A stretch of DNA of 64,000 nt from Ephemerocybe angulata (lineage: Eukaryota > Basidiomycota > Agaricomycetes > Agaricales > Psathyrellaceae). Positions 32,366 through 44,190 of this stretch are shown here, piece after piece. The stretch lies in the NCBI GenBank assembly GCA_013368325.1, contig JAACJK010000222.1, forward strand, positions 1 to 64,000. The letters run 5' to 3'. How positions within the stretch are numbered: the stretch's first letter is position 1; every line of letters starts with the position of its first letter. The notes beneath the pieces were generated by a model. It did not search any database. It was not told the origin of the DNA and saw nothing but the letters and a program-made list of their open reading frames with translations. Position numbers and translations under genes: made by a program.

Positions 32366-34119
32366 TCAGACCCGCAGCATGGCAAGGAGGCCGAAGGCAA
32401 AGCCAGACACGCCCACGATCAACGTGGAGACCACCATAAAATTCAAAGGGTTCTGTCGTCCAGCGCTAGATTTCGTCGCATCGCCATCGCCGGCCGCAGG
32501 GACCCCGCCAGCACCCCCGCCAGCACTCACGTTGGGAGGGGGGTTCGTCTTATTGTTGTTCGTCTCGATGTACCCGTCGCCCAGCGAGCGGCCGAGGCAC
32601 GAAACGACAGGCTGGATCTTGAAAGGGGGGTTGTGTGCCAGAGCGTCAGGGAGAATGTAGCCTGTAGCTACTTCCACGGATTCTTGGAATAGATCGTGCT
32701 CGAGGACGATGAAGCCATGGTCTAGGGTCGACGCTGAGCCGAGGATGTTCTGCCAGTTCTGCAACACCTTCTGCACAGGCGTCACGCCGTTGTGGATATT
32801 GAAGTCTGTAGGAATGGAAAGATTGGAACAGCGTTGGCGAGAAGGAAGGAAAGATCACTTGCCGTCAGTGTCGAAGGTAGAGCCGGCATTTCGAGTCCAA
32901 ATGACAGGCGTTAAGCCCATCGCTAGGGATATCGCCCGCACACGGTTACTGTAAAATTCAGTTAGCACTTGAAGCTAAAAGGTACAGTATGAATGGAAGA
33001 AAGAGCGTACTCGATATCTCCGAAGGGAGGCCGCATCATATTAGGCGTTACTCCGAGGACATCCTTAATCACTTTCTTCGTCCACCCCAGCTCAGCGATG
33101 ATTTCGTCGTTGCTGAGAGTGGTCAAGGGCGGATGGCTCCAAGTATGCACAGCGATCTGGTGCTGCCCCATATACTGCGCCTGAAGGGTCGCAGGGAAGG
33201 ATATGGCGCGGGAGCCCACGACGAAGAAGGTCGACTTGAGAGCCTTTTCGTCCAAGTATTGCAGCAAGTTGGAGGTGTAGTACCCTGGCCCATCATCGTA
33301 AGTCAGTCCCCAGGAAAGGGGGTCCGGGCACTGCGTGATATCCTTGTTGTCCTGGCAGCCGGTGCAGGTCCACCAGCATCGATTCGGGTCGCTGGCGATG
33401 GCGGTATTATTGAGACAACCACCTTGAAAGAAAGAAACATTGAGCTGATCAGCCTTCGAGAACCATGCACTAGGTGTTCCGCGAGCTTCTTACCAGGGTT
33501 CGTAGGCGCATGGTCGGGTATGCTGACCCCCGAGTTCGCAACTTCTTCCTTCCATTGCTGCACCAGAGCAGAGTCAGTTGGAGGAGGCTTGTCAAGGGCT
33601 GGGTAGTTCGCAGGGCTGATGGTGGCGGCTGTAAGTTTAACAGGAAATAACGAAACAATGAGATCAGGGCATTCAAAGGGGCGTTAGCTCTAGTTAGCTC
33701 CAACGAATAAAAATAGACCGACGGTTGGGTAAGGCCGGTGCTCCTGAGATAAAAGTTGGGATCGCGCCGACGGTGGCCGTCGATGCCAATGGAAGCGTCG
33801 GAAAGCTGGATTGGCTGGCCGTAATCAAGGAAAGGGGAACGGCAGTCGGGTTAGTCGAGGCGAGAGAAAAGGAGTAACTCGTCGATTGGGGTGGTGGTGT
33901 AGATGTCAACGGCGGCGATACCGAAGTCGAGGGTGCTCCTGTGTTGGCGCTGCTCGGAGGTGGCAGCGTTACTGGTGTAGCCGACGAAGTGGATCCTGAG
34001 GCCTGTGGGCGAGGGGCACGATGGTGCAATGACTTGTACTCGAGGTTAGCGTCATCTTGGAGAGCGGCGGCGACGATGGCTAGGGCAGCAATGGCGGAAG
34101 GGACGAACAACGACTTCAT
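32366..34119 (-). CDS. Chitin deacetylase, GPI-anchored, five exons
   Basis: Exons: 34119-33723, 33628-33494, 33422-33011, 32948-32863, 32805-32366, giving 489 aa. The start is chosen at 34119 because it opens a signal peptide (MKSLFVPSAIAALAIVAAAL). An in-frame ATG 15 codons upstream is disfavoured. A Ser/Thr/Pro-rich stalk follows, then the carbohydrate esterase family 4 fold with catalytic/metal motifs LTYDDGP, HTWSHPPL (H-x3-H) and RPPFGDID. The C terminus is Ser/Gly-rich and ends in a hydrophobic segment (FMVVSTLIVGVSGFAFGLLA), the pattern of a GPI attachment signal. It converts wall chitin to chitosan at the cell surface. The intron 32862-32806 begins with GCAAGT, a GC donor. Confidence 0.9.
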
Positions 34120-34305
34120 GATGAAAGGAAGAGAGGGAAGAAGAAAAATAGACGAGTCAACCACTCAGCACCCTTTGGAGTTCTTATAAGACTGCTATAA
34201 TTAGGGTTTTGCTAGTCCGCGGCAGGAACGGCAGGCTGGCAGGCTGAAATTCCACTGGGTATTATTAGATTGCCACACAAGTACAAGATCGGGCACAGAA
34301 ATCTA

Positions 34306-35327
34306 TTAGACCTTGCGCTTCTTGGGACGAGGCTTTTCAAGGTCGATCTCTTCCTCGTTCTCGTCGTCCTCGGAATCGTCTTCCTCGTCATCAGAGTCCA
34401 CATCGGAATCTTCAACGTCGCCCATGAAATAGTCGATGGCGTTAGGGAAGACTTCAGTGGCAATGGCTTCGCCAATCTTTGAAAGGAGTAAGCAAGAGGA
34501 GATAGAATGATTAGGGTGTCAGCTCACGGTAAAGGGGTCGGACTTGTGCTCGAAGAAGTTGAAGAAGCTACCGCTCTCAGCAGGGAGATCGTCGTCGTCC
34601 TCGTCCAGCACGCGAGGGTACAATTTGGTGAGGTTGTGCTCATCGTCTTTCCAGTTGATTTTGATAGTCTATTTATGCGAAGGCAGTTTATCAGCAACAA
34701 TGTAGGCATGTATGATTAATACTTACCGAAGGCTCAATGTGCTTGAACCAGTCAAACTCAAGCATAGCGTCGGTGATGCCGTGCTCGTTGGGTTTGTTCA
34801 CAGCTTCATCGACCTCGGGAGCCTTGTATTTGAACTCCTTCTTGAGGGTCTTATCGCTGAAGTAGGGGTTCTCCTTGAAAGTCTGTTTACACCATCAGGA
34901 CCGGTGCATACGCACACTGGATTGAGCTACGCACGAATTCAATGGTGAACGCGCGATGTTCTACAGGATCCCTGGTAACCCAGATATCCTCAAGATAAGT
35001 GAAGGCAGTTTGGTCTGAGCTGTGCTGGGAGTGGACCAAGATGATGTTGTGGTGCATCAAGGCGACAGGCCAGAAGTTGGGGATCGTTTTGGTGATCTCC
35101 TGGCGCTTCTTGTATGAGGGAGTGTACATGAGGATCTCCTGTTTTTCTACACCGAAGAACATCAGCGCTCCTATACGCGTATCGTCAACATCCTACTACA
35201 CACCCATGTACAAGTCCAGCTTGGCAATCTCGCGGCGAACAGCATCAAGCTTAGCCGCTTCCTCCTCGTTCAGGGTCGCAGAGAGCTCCTTGGGCTCTTC
35301 GGCTCCCAATGCGCGTTTTGAGCTCAT
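34306..35327 (-). CDS. SET/NAP-family histone chaperone, five exons
   Basis: Exons: 35327-35204, 35146-34935, 34882-34727, 34668-34528, 34476-34306, giving 267 aa. It starts with an N-terminal helix (LDAVRREIAKLDLYMEKQE) for dimerisation. The NAP-fold blocks are KKRQEITKTIPNFWPVAL, EDIWVTRDPVEHRAFTIEF, FKENPYFSDKTLKKEFKY, IKINWKDDEHNLTK and SFFNFFEHKSDPF. The end is a long acidic tail (DDEEDDSEDDENEEE) and PRPKKRKV, an SV40-like basic nuclear signal. Size and the FFxFFEH block favour SET/TAF-I/Vps75 over the larger NAP1. It likely escorts H3-H4 or H2A-H2B in the nucleus. Confidence 0.85.
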
Positions 35328-35656
35328 CGTATCGTCAGTAAGGCTATAGTACAACAAAGAAAGAAGAAGGGAATATATGGACGAGATGAACGTTTGCGAA
35401 CGAGTCTAAGTTGAACGGGAACGGGAATTTCTAAAAATTGAAGGGTTGCAACTCCGCGAATTTGTAAGATATCCGGAGCCACTACAAGAAAATCATAGCG
35501 GGATCTATATAGCTCACTGATTTATTGTCGTTTGTCCAGACGTCCACGTCTCTCGACCACATGAAAAAGCCCCAGAATCCAGTTATAAATATGGTTAGGT
35601 AGAGAATAGATCTAAGTAGTAAGACATAGTGTATAACCTGAAGAGAAATAGAGACC
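35328..35656. other. Tandem intergenic region
   Basis: This is the upstream region of the SET/NAP gene and the 3' side of SAC1. I see no gene or repeat. Confidence 0.4.
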
Positions 35657-38159
35657 TCAGTCCTTCTTCAACGTTCCCAGCTCCACCTCCTCAACTGCAT
35701 GCTTGTGCAGCTTCCCTGCAGTGATGAACTTATTCCTCTTGACGTCCAAGTGGGCGGTGGCTTGCAGTCCTTTTCCGTGGTTAGCCGAGCGGAATCCAGG
35801 TCCATTGTAGTAGATGATCTCCGTCAGAGGATTCAACCGGGGCCACGCAACGTATTGGATGCCATGAATGATGATGAATGCCATTGCAGCGGCGAAGACG
35901 GTGAACCAAAGAAGGAAGTAGTAAATCAAGGAGTAGTCTAATGGCGTTCGGTGAGAAGGATTCGTGGATGCAGGCGGTAAATACGTACCAGAAGTGCGGG
36001 GCAAGGTTAAACCCGCACAGATCATGAATAGAGAAAACGAGGCCGTAGCAGGCATCTATTGAGGAGTTAAGGAATCTGTAAGAGGCACCATTTGAGCGAA
36101 CTCACGGCTCTGATAATAAGTGGTCGGGTATCCGCGACTAAAAACAAAGCAGTAGCGGGATTCTTTCTTGGAATCCACGCCCCAGTGACCAAATCAAAGG
36201 CATCTTGCTTTGTACCATCGAAGAAAGTGTTCTTGAGGTACCGAGTGACTGACTTGACGCCATCCTCTAAGACACCCTTCTGAGTCCTTTGGTTCGTCCT
36301 GGTGAAGTCGGATTTCAAAGCCCCCGAGCCTGCGTACGCTGTTGCAATGGCGTCTGCGTGATCGGCCCACACTGCAGGAAGGTCAGTAAACCAAGAAGTT
36401 CGCATAGGCACAGTTACATACTCTCTCGGAAGTCCTTGCTCAGGGCCTCGAAGTCGTCAACCCCAGAGCCTGGGCTCAAAACACCAGTCTCGATTAACTG
36501 CTTGTTGAGAACCCATTTCGCGATCGTGGCTTGAACAACATTCGTCCGATCTAAGTTGTCCATGCAATTGGTCCGGACAACACCCTTCTGGAAGCGTGGG
36601 GGAGCTGACGAGGATACAGCGAAGAATCCTTCTTCCTCAAGGTCCTCGCGAATATTATCAATTAAGAGGCTGATTCGATCCCAACGCATCTTCTTGCACT
36701 CCATGTGGAAATCGAAATATTCGTATTTAACATCTGGAAGGGCAAGCTGGAGACTCATGTCAGCCGGCGTGATACTTAGGGCATAATGGGAACACACCTG
36801 AGCAATATGGCGCTCATATGCGTCTTTGACGGGTTTCTCGTGGCCTTTCTGGTTGATTAGGTTGACAGCAACAATAGGACCGTAAGTGGAAGTCTGCTTT
36901 TTGAGATGTTTCTCCATGACTGATTGCTATAGAGGAATGAGAAAGGGCGGGGCTAGACACAACCAGTTGACGCACCGTATTGTCCAGTTCCATAATTTGA
37001 AGGTCAGGCTTGTACCGCAACGTGTTGATCTCCGACCAGAATAAGGGTATACTTCCACGAATCTGAACAAAACTGAATTTGCTCGAGTATGTGGAGTCAG
37101 CGTTGAATCCAGGGGTAAGTCCAGAGGGCCCCTCGATGAGAAGTATCTGCTCTGTCTCGTTATAGTTAGCCACGTTCCCGTCATGATCAATGCCACGACG
37201 GAAGTAACGCGTGCCAGCCCGGTAGCGACAGCGTCGGCTTATGAGGCAGAGTTGCAGTTGTCGACCATGAAGGAAGATAGGCCGGAGGTCAAAGGTACCG
37301 TACAGAATGGGGAGAATGTATGGTGCCCACTATTTGAATGGACGGGGTCAGGCCACAGCCTTATATGGTAGCACCATTACTCACCGAGTCGATTTCATTG
37401 GAAGATGAGGCAGAGTCTATGAGGCGTGTTTGGAGGAACCTGTTCCAGAAGAAGCGGTCGTCGGCCTACATGGTTCCCTTAAGTATGAGCCTTGCATTAG
37501 ATTAAGAACACGCTCACCATCTGCCACAAAGCCTGGCCTTCCGCCTCCACAGCACGTTGTGACTGCACTTGTAGTCGAGTGGTTAAGTCATAAGTATATG
37601 AGAACAGGAAGTTCCCATGGTTGAAGTGGGAGCGAACGAGAGCCAGGAGGTTGCTCTCGACGACGTGGGGAGGACTTTCAACAGAAACGTTAGGGTTTAA
37701 GGGAAGAATGTCAAAGCTTGTTGCGAGGTAAACGTCGTGTCCCATTAGCCTTGATTGGAGTTCTCGTCCAGTTATAACGATGATGTATTCCGCTATGGAG
37801 TATTAGGAGGAGGAGTGTGATATATCCGACTTCACTACTCACATAGCGTAAGGGAGATAACCCCCACAATGCCATGGATTGCTTTAGGCGACCGGCGTGC
37901 GGAGGAAGGAATGGGTGTCCTTGGGTCTACAGTACATGTTTAATCACTATTATTTAGATTATTATTGGCATAATACACACTTTGGAGGAAGACATCGCCC
38001 GAAGACCGGTGGATGGTCAGATTCCTTGCGTCAGCGCCGTCTGGCACGAAGATGTACGTGTCATTGTCAGAATATCTGTTATCCACGAGTTAAATTTCCA
38101 AGATATCCCATGTATCCGAGCCAGACTCACAGGTTGTAGCGCTGGAAGAGAGGAACCAT
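35657..38159 (-). CDS. SAC1: Phosphoinositide phosphatase SAC1
   Basis: The start at 38159 gives [10 protein letters not shown], split by an intron, then [20 protein letters not shown]. The Sac domain follows ([104 protein letters not shown]). The catalytic P-loop is [12 protein letters not shown], a CX5R motif with Cys and Arg intact. Two C-terminal membrane helices ([15 protein letters not shown] and [20 protein letters not shown]) anchor it in the ER/Golgi. It dephosphorylates PI4P and links to membrane contact sites, where the tricalbin encoded at 55409 also acts. There are about a dozen short introns. Its start lies 173 bp from that of U2A' on the other strand. Confidence 0.9.
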
Positions 38160-38332
38160 GGCGGGGCCAAAAGCAGGAATTAGGGGGATAGAGGAAGAGG
38201 TAAGCGGTGGTTGGCTGGCTGTTGAGGCGCGTTGATCTGAGTCTGAACTTTTCCAGGCTACTAATTCAGGCTCTGACCTCCTCTACGCCCTAGCACCGTC
38301 ACTGACGAGCTCAAACTTGAACATTCGCGACG
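38160..38332. promoter_or_regulatory. Compact divergent promoter SAC1 / U2A'
   Basis: Only 173 bp separate the two start codons, so both core promoters and 5' UTRs must fit here. No TATA box is obvious. This is inferred from gene spacing. Confidence 0.5.
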
Positions 38333-39253
38333 ATGAAGCTTACTCCTGAACTTCTCGCACAAGCTCAGTCTCATCTAAACCCCGTGAAGGAGCGCCAGTT
38401 GGATCTGAGAGGTGAGTAACACGTTCCTCTCCCTTCAATCGCTCACACAACCAACTGACAGGCTATAAAATCCCTGCCATCGAAAACCTTGGTGTGACCA
38501 GAGTATGTGTTTAACTCTCTTATACGGCTTTCTGAAAGACTGATATCCCGCGTAGGACCAACACGATGCCATAGATTTTACAGACAATTCCATCATCACA
38601 CTCGGCAACCTCCCCTCCTCAGACGTCTACGAACTCTCCTCCTTGCCAGTAACCGGATACAGAATATCTCACCGTCCCTCCACCTCTCAGCACCCAACCT
38701 CACCACTCTCGTCCTCACGAACAATGATATCGCCGAGCTCGGCGACCTCGAGCCCCTCAAGGAGTTCAAACACCTCACCTTCCTTTCACTGATTGGGAAT
38801 CCTGTCCGGGAGAAGAAGTACTATCGCGAGTGGCTAGCTTGGAGAATCCCATCGCTACGGGTGCTCGATTTTCAGAAAATCCGCGACAAGGTGCGCTCAC
38901 CTGCACCTCATGTTTCCTCCCGCGACCGACCAAGTTAACACGAATCGTTCCTCTGCCCTTCTTCACAGGAGCGCGCAGCTGCCAAAGCGCTGTTCATGAC
39001 GGCTGAGCAGAAGGAGACCGCGCTTGCCACTAGCATTATCTCCAATGTTTCCACTCGGGCGGCGAAACCAGCGCTTACTATAGATGAGCCAAAGGCTTCT
39101 ATGTCGGGCAAGGCGGGACGCCTTCTATCGAAAGAAGAACAGGACCGAGTGAAAGCAGCCATCGCGAAGGCGACGTCGATGGAGGAGGTCAGAAGATTAG
39201 AACGCGCTCTCAAGGAGGGCTACGTCCCAGAGTTGGAGTCTGTGGGCGCATAG
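38333..39253 (+). CDS. LEA1: U2 snRNP protein A' (LEA1), with a 1-nt frameshift
   Basis: Exons: 38333-38411, 38462-38502, 38556-38890, 38969-39253. The protein starts MKLTPELLAQAQSHLNP and carries the U2A' LRR blocks RQLDLRGYKIPAIENLG, HDAIDFTDNSIITLGNLP, RRLRTLLLASNRIQNISP, LTTLVLTNNDIAELGDL and LTFLSLIGNPV, then YREWLAWRIPSLRVLDFQKI. U2A' binds U2B'' and U2 snRNA stem-loop IV. Between GNLP and LLRRL the frame slips: the C-run at 38612-38615 has one C fewer than the frame needs. Exon 3 is 335 nt where 336 would keep phase. The rest is intact, so this is either a recent mutation or a homopolymer sequencing error. Confidence 0.88.
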
Positions 39254-39352
39254 CCAGCTTCCCTTTCGACCGCGTCGTGGAACCTTTCTGCAACAAGATA
39301 CATGCAACTATTGTGCTTAACCGCAGTTTCAGTACTTGTAATGATACATAGT

Positions 39353-40155
39353 TCAATATCCCTTTACCCCCGCGTTTCCAATCCACAATCCGTGGATGCC
39401 AAGGGCGATGACGGAGAAGAGGTTGAAGAGGGAGCTGATGCCATGGAGGGAACCAAAACGACGATTAAGCGCCTTCATCTCGGCAGAAACGCCCGGCTCG
39501 TTGTACACTTTGCCCTCCTCCTTCTCTTGCTTGTGGCGCTGGAACATAATCCTAGTCGTGATGTCAGAACCTCGTCCCCGCCTGCGTTCATAGAGGAAAG
39601 ATGCGCACTTGCTGGTCATCGGCCCGATGACGAAATAGTTCAAGCCCTGGCCAACCAACACGGTGCCCAGCGCGTATGCCTGGAAGACATCGACATACCA
39701 CGGCTTGAGGGCGTGGGTCGCAACATCAGGATGTTTGAAGACCCAGGCAGCCAACAGGGCACCAGACAGGAGGATTGATTGGACGAAGTAGACAGGGAAT
39801 GTCTTATGTTGCAGGGCCCCGAACTGTTGCCTCGCTGTGCAGGGGCATATAAGGATGCGATTTACAAACATGAGAACCCTGTCGACTCACGCAAAGCTCT
39901 GAAGGCAATTACACCTAGAAGTGTTTTGTGAGCCAGGCTATCGCGATGTCAATGTGTAGCGTGCGGGGCTCGTACCTCCAAAGAACGAAATCCAGAGTGC
40001 TGGAGACAAGAGTTTCAGCGAGCGAAGGGCATAGCAAACGACCAAGTGCACATACACATGCCGAACAACCACGCATAGCCAACAAGATATAACCCATCCA
40101 GGTTGGCCAGAGCGCGCAGGGTTTGTAAACTGATAACTTCATTTCTGGCAGCCAT
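39353..40155 (-). CDS. TMEM205-like (DUF4149) membrane protein
   Basis: The start at 40155 gives MAARNEVISLQTLRALANLD. Short introns then join GYAWLFGMSLWISFFGG, VIAFRALPRQQFGALQHKTF, PVYFVQSILLSGALLAAWVF, VFQAYALGTVLVGQGLNYFV and IGPMTSK. Donor choice in intron 1 (ATGT then gtatgt) is fixed by frame. The conserved RxQFGxLQxKxFPxYF block and four hydrophobic helices fit the TMEM205/DUF4149 fold. A charged linker (RHKQEKEEGKVYNE) precedes the last helix (SLFNLFSVIALGIHGLWI). Animal TMEM205 is linked to drug export and endosomes. The fungal role is unknown. Confidence 0.8.
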
Positions 40156-40477
40156 GGTGGTCGTCAATAAAGAAGAGGTGGATTACTTGCAACGCAACCC
40201 TTTACATAAATCCAGACCTAACCGGGGTTCCGACTCCCAAGATCACTCTGACGATTCGGACGACGGGGCTTGAACGGGGCTGCTCCAGCCCCTTGGGCCT
40301 TCTACAGATATGATAGTTCCCGAGGACACTAGCCGTCTTACTGAATAACACCAACATGAAGCTTGACGCTTGAAGATGTCAGAAGGATATAACCAATACT
40401 GGTGAATTAACCATGCGAATAAATGATGTGTATTCTATTCCGAGAGAAGCAGGGCGAAGAGTTCTAATGGAGGACCT
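40156..40477. other. Tandem intergenic region
   Basis: This is the upstream region of the TMEM205-like gene and the 3' side of RIP1. No gene is seen. Confidence 0.4.
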
Positions 40478-41426
40478 CTATCCAATGACAAGCTTCTCAT
40501 CGGCTTCGCTGAACTCGTATGCGGGAACTTCCAAGTTCAGGGGAGCGGGTCCCTTGCGGATGCGACCAGAGATATCGTAGTGGGAACCGTGGCAAGGACA
40601 GAACCTTCAGAAAACAAGTCAGTATATGAGACCGGATAAGATATTGGAATTGACGCACCATCCTCCATAGTCACCAGCCTCTCCAATGGGTACACAACCC
40701 AAGTGAGTGCAAACACCCAACATGACGAGCCACTCGGGCTTCTTCACACGAGCATCGTCGGACTCGGGGTCACGGAGGGTCTTCCAGTCGGTCTGACGGG
40801 CCTCCTCAATCTCGCCAGGAGTGCGGTGACGAATGAAGACGGGCTTTCCTCGCCACTTGATGATCACGTTCTTTCCCTCAGGGATGGAAGCGAGGTCGAC
40901 CTCAACCTTGGCGAGCGCAAGGACATCGGCGGAAGCAGCCATGGTCTGCAAGAATTCGGAAATGGAGGATTTGGCGGCGGAGGCGGAGATGACACCCATG
41001 GAGCCGACCATGAAGTAAGAAAGAGCGCGATTGCCGTCGGGGTTGCTAGTGCGGTATGCGGAGAAGTCGGGAACTTCGTTGGCGTTCTTCACGGAGACGG
41101 AAGTGTGCATGAAACGCTGCTGGTGGTTGAGAGTGGGGGAAGCTGGCATAGGAGCGCAACATAAACGCGTCGTTCCAGAACGCAGGGTTGTGAGACTCAC
41201 CGCTGGCAAAAGTCTTCGAGTAGAGCTGCGAGCCGACCTTCGAGGGCCCGCTAGCCCATCGGGGAGCGACGTCGGAACGGGCCTCAACACCATGTCCGTG
41301 GTCGTGAGCGTCGTGGGGAGCCCGGACAGCGAGGTTCAGGAGGGGCGCATGGGGGATTCCGCTGGGCAATGCGCGGACAGTGGGGGCCAGCGAGACGGCT
41401 GTTTTGAGGGCTTTGAACGAGGCCAT
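40478..41426 (-). CDS. RIP1: Rieske iron-sulfur protein of complex III (RIP1), three exons
   Basis: Exons: 41426-41201, 41142-40659, 40604-40478, giving 278 aa. The N terminus ([20 protein letters not shown]) is a mitochondrial targeting sequence. [20 protein letters not shown] begins the tail and single membrane helix ([17 protein letters not shown]). The Rieske domain follows, with [19 protein letters not shown], the first cluster motif CTHLGC and, across an intron, CPCHGSHYD. The two Cys and two His that bind the 2Fe-2S cluster are present, as are the disulfide Cys. The end is [14 protein letters not shown]. It carries electrons from ubiquinol to cytochrome c1 in the inner membrane. Confidence 0.95.
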
Positions 41427-41637
41427 TGCGACGACGAGCGGAGGAGAGAATCAGTAACGGCGACGAGCCAATGCTGGCGTTGAGGTTTGTGGTCAAAAGT
41501 TTGGTGTCCAAATAAAGCCGAACAATTTACCCGTTCCTTCCCGGTCACTTCGCCGGCGACATTTGAAATTCACGAAATAGACCCATGTTCATTGGTCTCT
41601 CTGTTCAAAGTAGGTATACATCGAGGTAATCTATTGC

Positions 41638-43250
41638 CTACACACGTTGGAGGTGTTCGTCCAAGCATTTCAAAACTTGTGCCTGTGAGCGCTGTGACGC
41701 GACCGAACGCGCGCCCCGCTCAGCTAATCGCCGTAACATGACTGGATAATCAGAAATCATTCCATCGACCCCAATTTCTATCAAACTCTCCGCAATGGTG
41801 AGATCGTTGACCTGCAAATATTCAGGTTTCACCTTCAGCAAGAGTTACATTTTTCTTACCGTCCAAGGCACAACAGTGAGACCAAGTTTGTGGGCCTCCT
41901 GGACCATCTCCTTCGTCGTGAAGAGGTCTGGCAAGCTGCCGGCTATTGGGGAAAGGGTGTTGGCCTTGACGAACTTCGCTGCTTGAGAAATCCTTGCCCC
42001 CAGTGTGCCGCCAGGGAAAGCCCCAAGGTCAACTCCAGCAAGCCAAGGTGAGACTCCTGATGCATCTGTAGTAACAGTAGACCTGGCATCGGATATATCC
42101 GTTCAGTACATAGAGGCTCGCAGCGGCTTGACGCATCGTGCTTACGGCTGAATAAGAGCGGATGTTGGAATTCTTTGGTCGCGTTTCTATAATTTTAAAG
42201 ACTTCGGTTAGAGGGTCACTCGACGTCGAAACGGGGTTCCCTTACCTTCATCGCAATTATGGTCCTCCAATCAAAGCTTTGGTACTGAGACGGTGCTCGT
42301 TCATGTTATAAAATCCTTGATAATGAGAGGCGTTCGGCTTACAGTAAGTTGCGAGAGCGGATACCCGCTAGCGAGAAACGCGGCATGCTGGGCTGTGACA
42401 AAGTCTTCGACGGATCGAGTTGAAGCAGGCGTAACAGGGTTTATCTTTGACTCGATATTCCAGAATACCTCGCGTTTCTTATCAACGCAGCGAGCAAAGG
42501 CAAACGCCTCACTAAGCGTCGATATCTTCGTCCCAGGATAAAGCAGCTGGAGAGCTATTGGTAATCACATTATTAAACTGAGCTTTCAATCCGGTTCACG
42601 AACGGTCGGCTCACGATGCGTTGTAAGTCGCTGCGAACCGCAATCCAACGTCTTGATCTGCGCCAAAGTTAGGTTGGCAATGTGCTTCCCAACATACGGA
42701 AATTGGACATCGTCCGGCGTCTAGGGAAATGAAAAACATGAAGAGCTCAACGTCAGAAGAAGCGGGAGGGTGATAGAAGAAAGACGACTGTATACATACC
42801 ACGGGGGATGTATCTTTACATTTCTCCGCCGGTATTGCTTCGTCATGCCAGACGATGACAACCCCGTCCTAACAGTTTCCGAACTCGCGTCATTTCAATC
42901 GGAAAAGGTGTGAGGATAAGCAACTACCTTGGTGAGCCCGTTGTCCAATTCAAGAGTACTGACACCATCGATGAGGCCCCTGAAATGTCGTCAGGCGTGG
43001 GGTCTAGGTCGATAAAATACACTCCGCTAATGTACCATGCAAAGGCTGGAAGTGTGTTTTCAATTGCCTCGCCCCGACCTCCGCGGTGGCCCTAGAACAT
43101 GCGACGTTGAGCTGAGTAAGTTGGGCAGAAACTTGTCGGATGACACACCTGGACATCAAAGAACAGCTTTCCCAGATAGGTTTGGGGTGGTAGAGCATAA
43201 GCACTGACAATAGACGTGGCCAGGATGGCGTAGACGCTGAGCACATCCAT
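41638..43250 (-). CDS. Secreted glycerophosphodiester phosphodiesterase (GDPD)
   Basis: The start at 43250 encodes a signal peptide (MDVLSVYAILATSIVSAYAL). The catalytic core spans several small exons: GHRGGRGEAIENTLPAFAWG (catalytic His in HRG), LIDGVSTLELDNGLTK (ELD metal ligands), VVIVWHDEAIPAEKCKDTSP (second His), TPDDVQFPYVGKHIANLTLA and IKTLDCGSQRL. The C-terminal exon carries LTIAESLIEIGVDGMISDYP, the usual last strand of this TIM barrel. It hydrolyses glycerophosphodiesters to glycerol-3-phosphate and an alcohol, probably outside the cell or in a secretory compartment for phosphate or choline scavenging. There are about eight introns, most 50-80 bp; the middle exon junctions were not all resolved. 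Confidence 0.85.
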
Positions 43251-43733
43251 GGCAAGTCGAGGTGACAGGGATTCTAACGAAGGTTTGGGATGTCAGGGAA
43301 TCGCCATGTTATATAGCTCGAAGTGACAGGATACCGCCGGAGCTCAGCAACGTTCGATGGAGGCAAAGAGGCTTGTGTTAATGAGTACTTTCCTTAGACG
43401 AGAGCGGTGCGCGGTACGCAATTGTATTGATGGCGCCACTCTAAGAGGAGCATGCTGCGACTCTGCGCGGGGTGTTACGCGCCGTGTCGGGCGCAAATGC
43501 AGTTTTATTGGAGGGCGCAACGGTCTGAATAACGAACGTGCCACCCCAATTGCTGGGGAATACTGATCCGAGAAGCTACATGTGTGAAGAATTGGCGAGC
43601 GAAAGGGCACAGGTCACCAGGGAAGCTTCAAGCTACCGCACCGAATGATCGACACATCCTCGTGCTTCTATGTATTAGAAGGTTGAAGTCCTTTAACTTC
43701 CCATTTCAGGCTTAGCCGCAGGTACGAGTACCA
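43251..43733. other. Tandem intergenic region
   Basis: This is the upstream region of the GDPD gene and the 3' side of COX19. Short open frames on both strands show no recognisable protein. Confidence 0.4.
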
Positions 43734-44166
43734 TTATCCCGCCTTCGGTGTTGTTGGCTTTGAGGTGTTATCCAAAGCTTGGTTTGCTGGTGGACTGGCC
43801 TTTTCACCCGCTAAGTTAGATAGGCCAAGGTTCTTGAAGTCGTCTCGTTCCATCAATCCCCTCCACACGACATACGCGTTAGGAGTACACCAATTGTGTG
43901 GAATACCGCACTCACTTCTGCATCCGGCAGTCAAGGTAGTCCCTGCTCATCACTCGACAAGGGCTAGAGGTACTTCCGTTCTCCTTGAGGCAGTTCATGT
44001 AAAGGGTCATTTTTTGCTTGCATTCACCTGTAGGTTCAACAACTCAGCGGGGTAACGCATCGTTGATCGAGCGAATTGTACCGAAGTGGTCCAAAGGAAA
44101 GGATCCCCTGTCTGGTGCGGTGACCTGAAAGCCAACGTTGATTGAAGGGGGTCTTCCAAAAGACAT
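43734..44166 (-). CDS. COX19: COX19, cytochrome c oxidase copper-assembly factor, three exons
   Basis: Exons: 44166-44082, 44027-43916, 43860-43734, giving 107 aa, normal for the family. It reads MSFGRPPSINVGFQVTAPDR, then GSFPLDHFGECKQKM and two CX9C pairs (C-KQKMTLYMN-C and C-RVMSRDYLD-C), then GLMERDDFKNLGLSNL. These twin CX9C helices are oxidised by Mia40/Erv1 in the intermembrane space. COX19 supports copper delivery to Cox11 and complex IV assembly. A low-complexity tail (NQALDNTSKPTTPKAG) follows. The edge of a TIR transposable element lies only about 25 bp upstream of the ATG, so transcription must start inside the element or leave an extremely short 5' UTR. Confidence 0.92.
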
Positions 44167-44190
44167 GACGGGGGAGGACAACGAGATATT

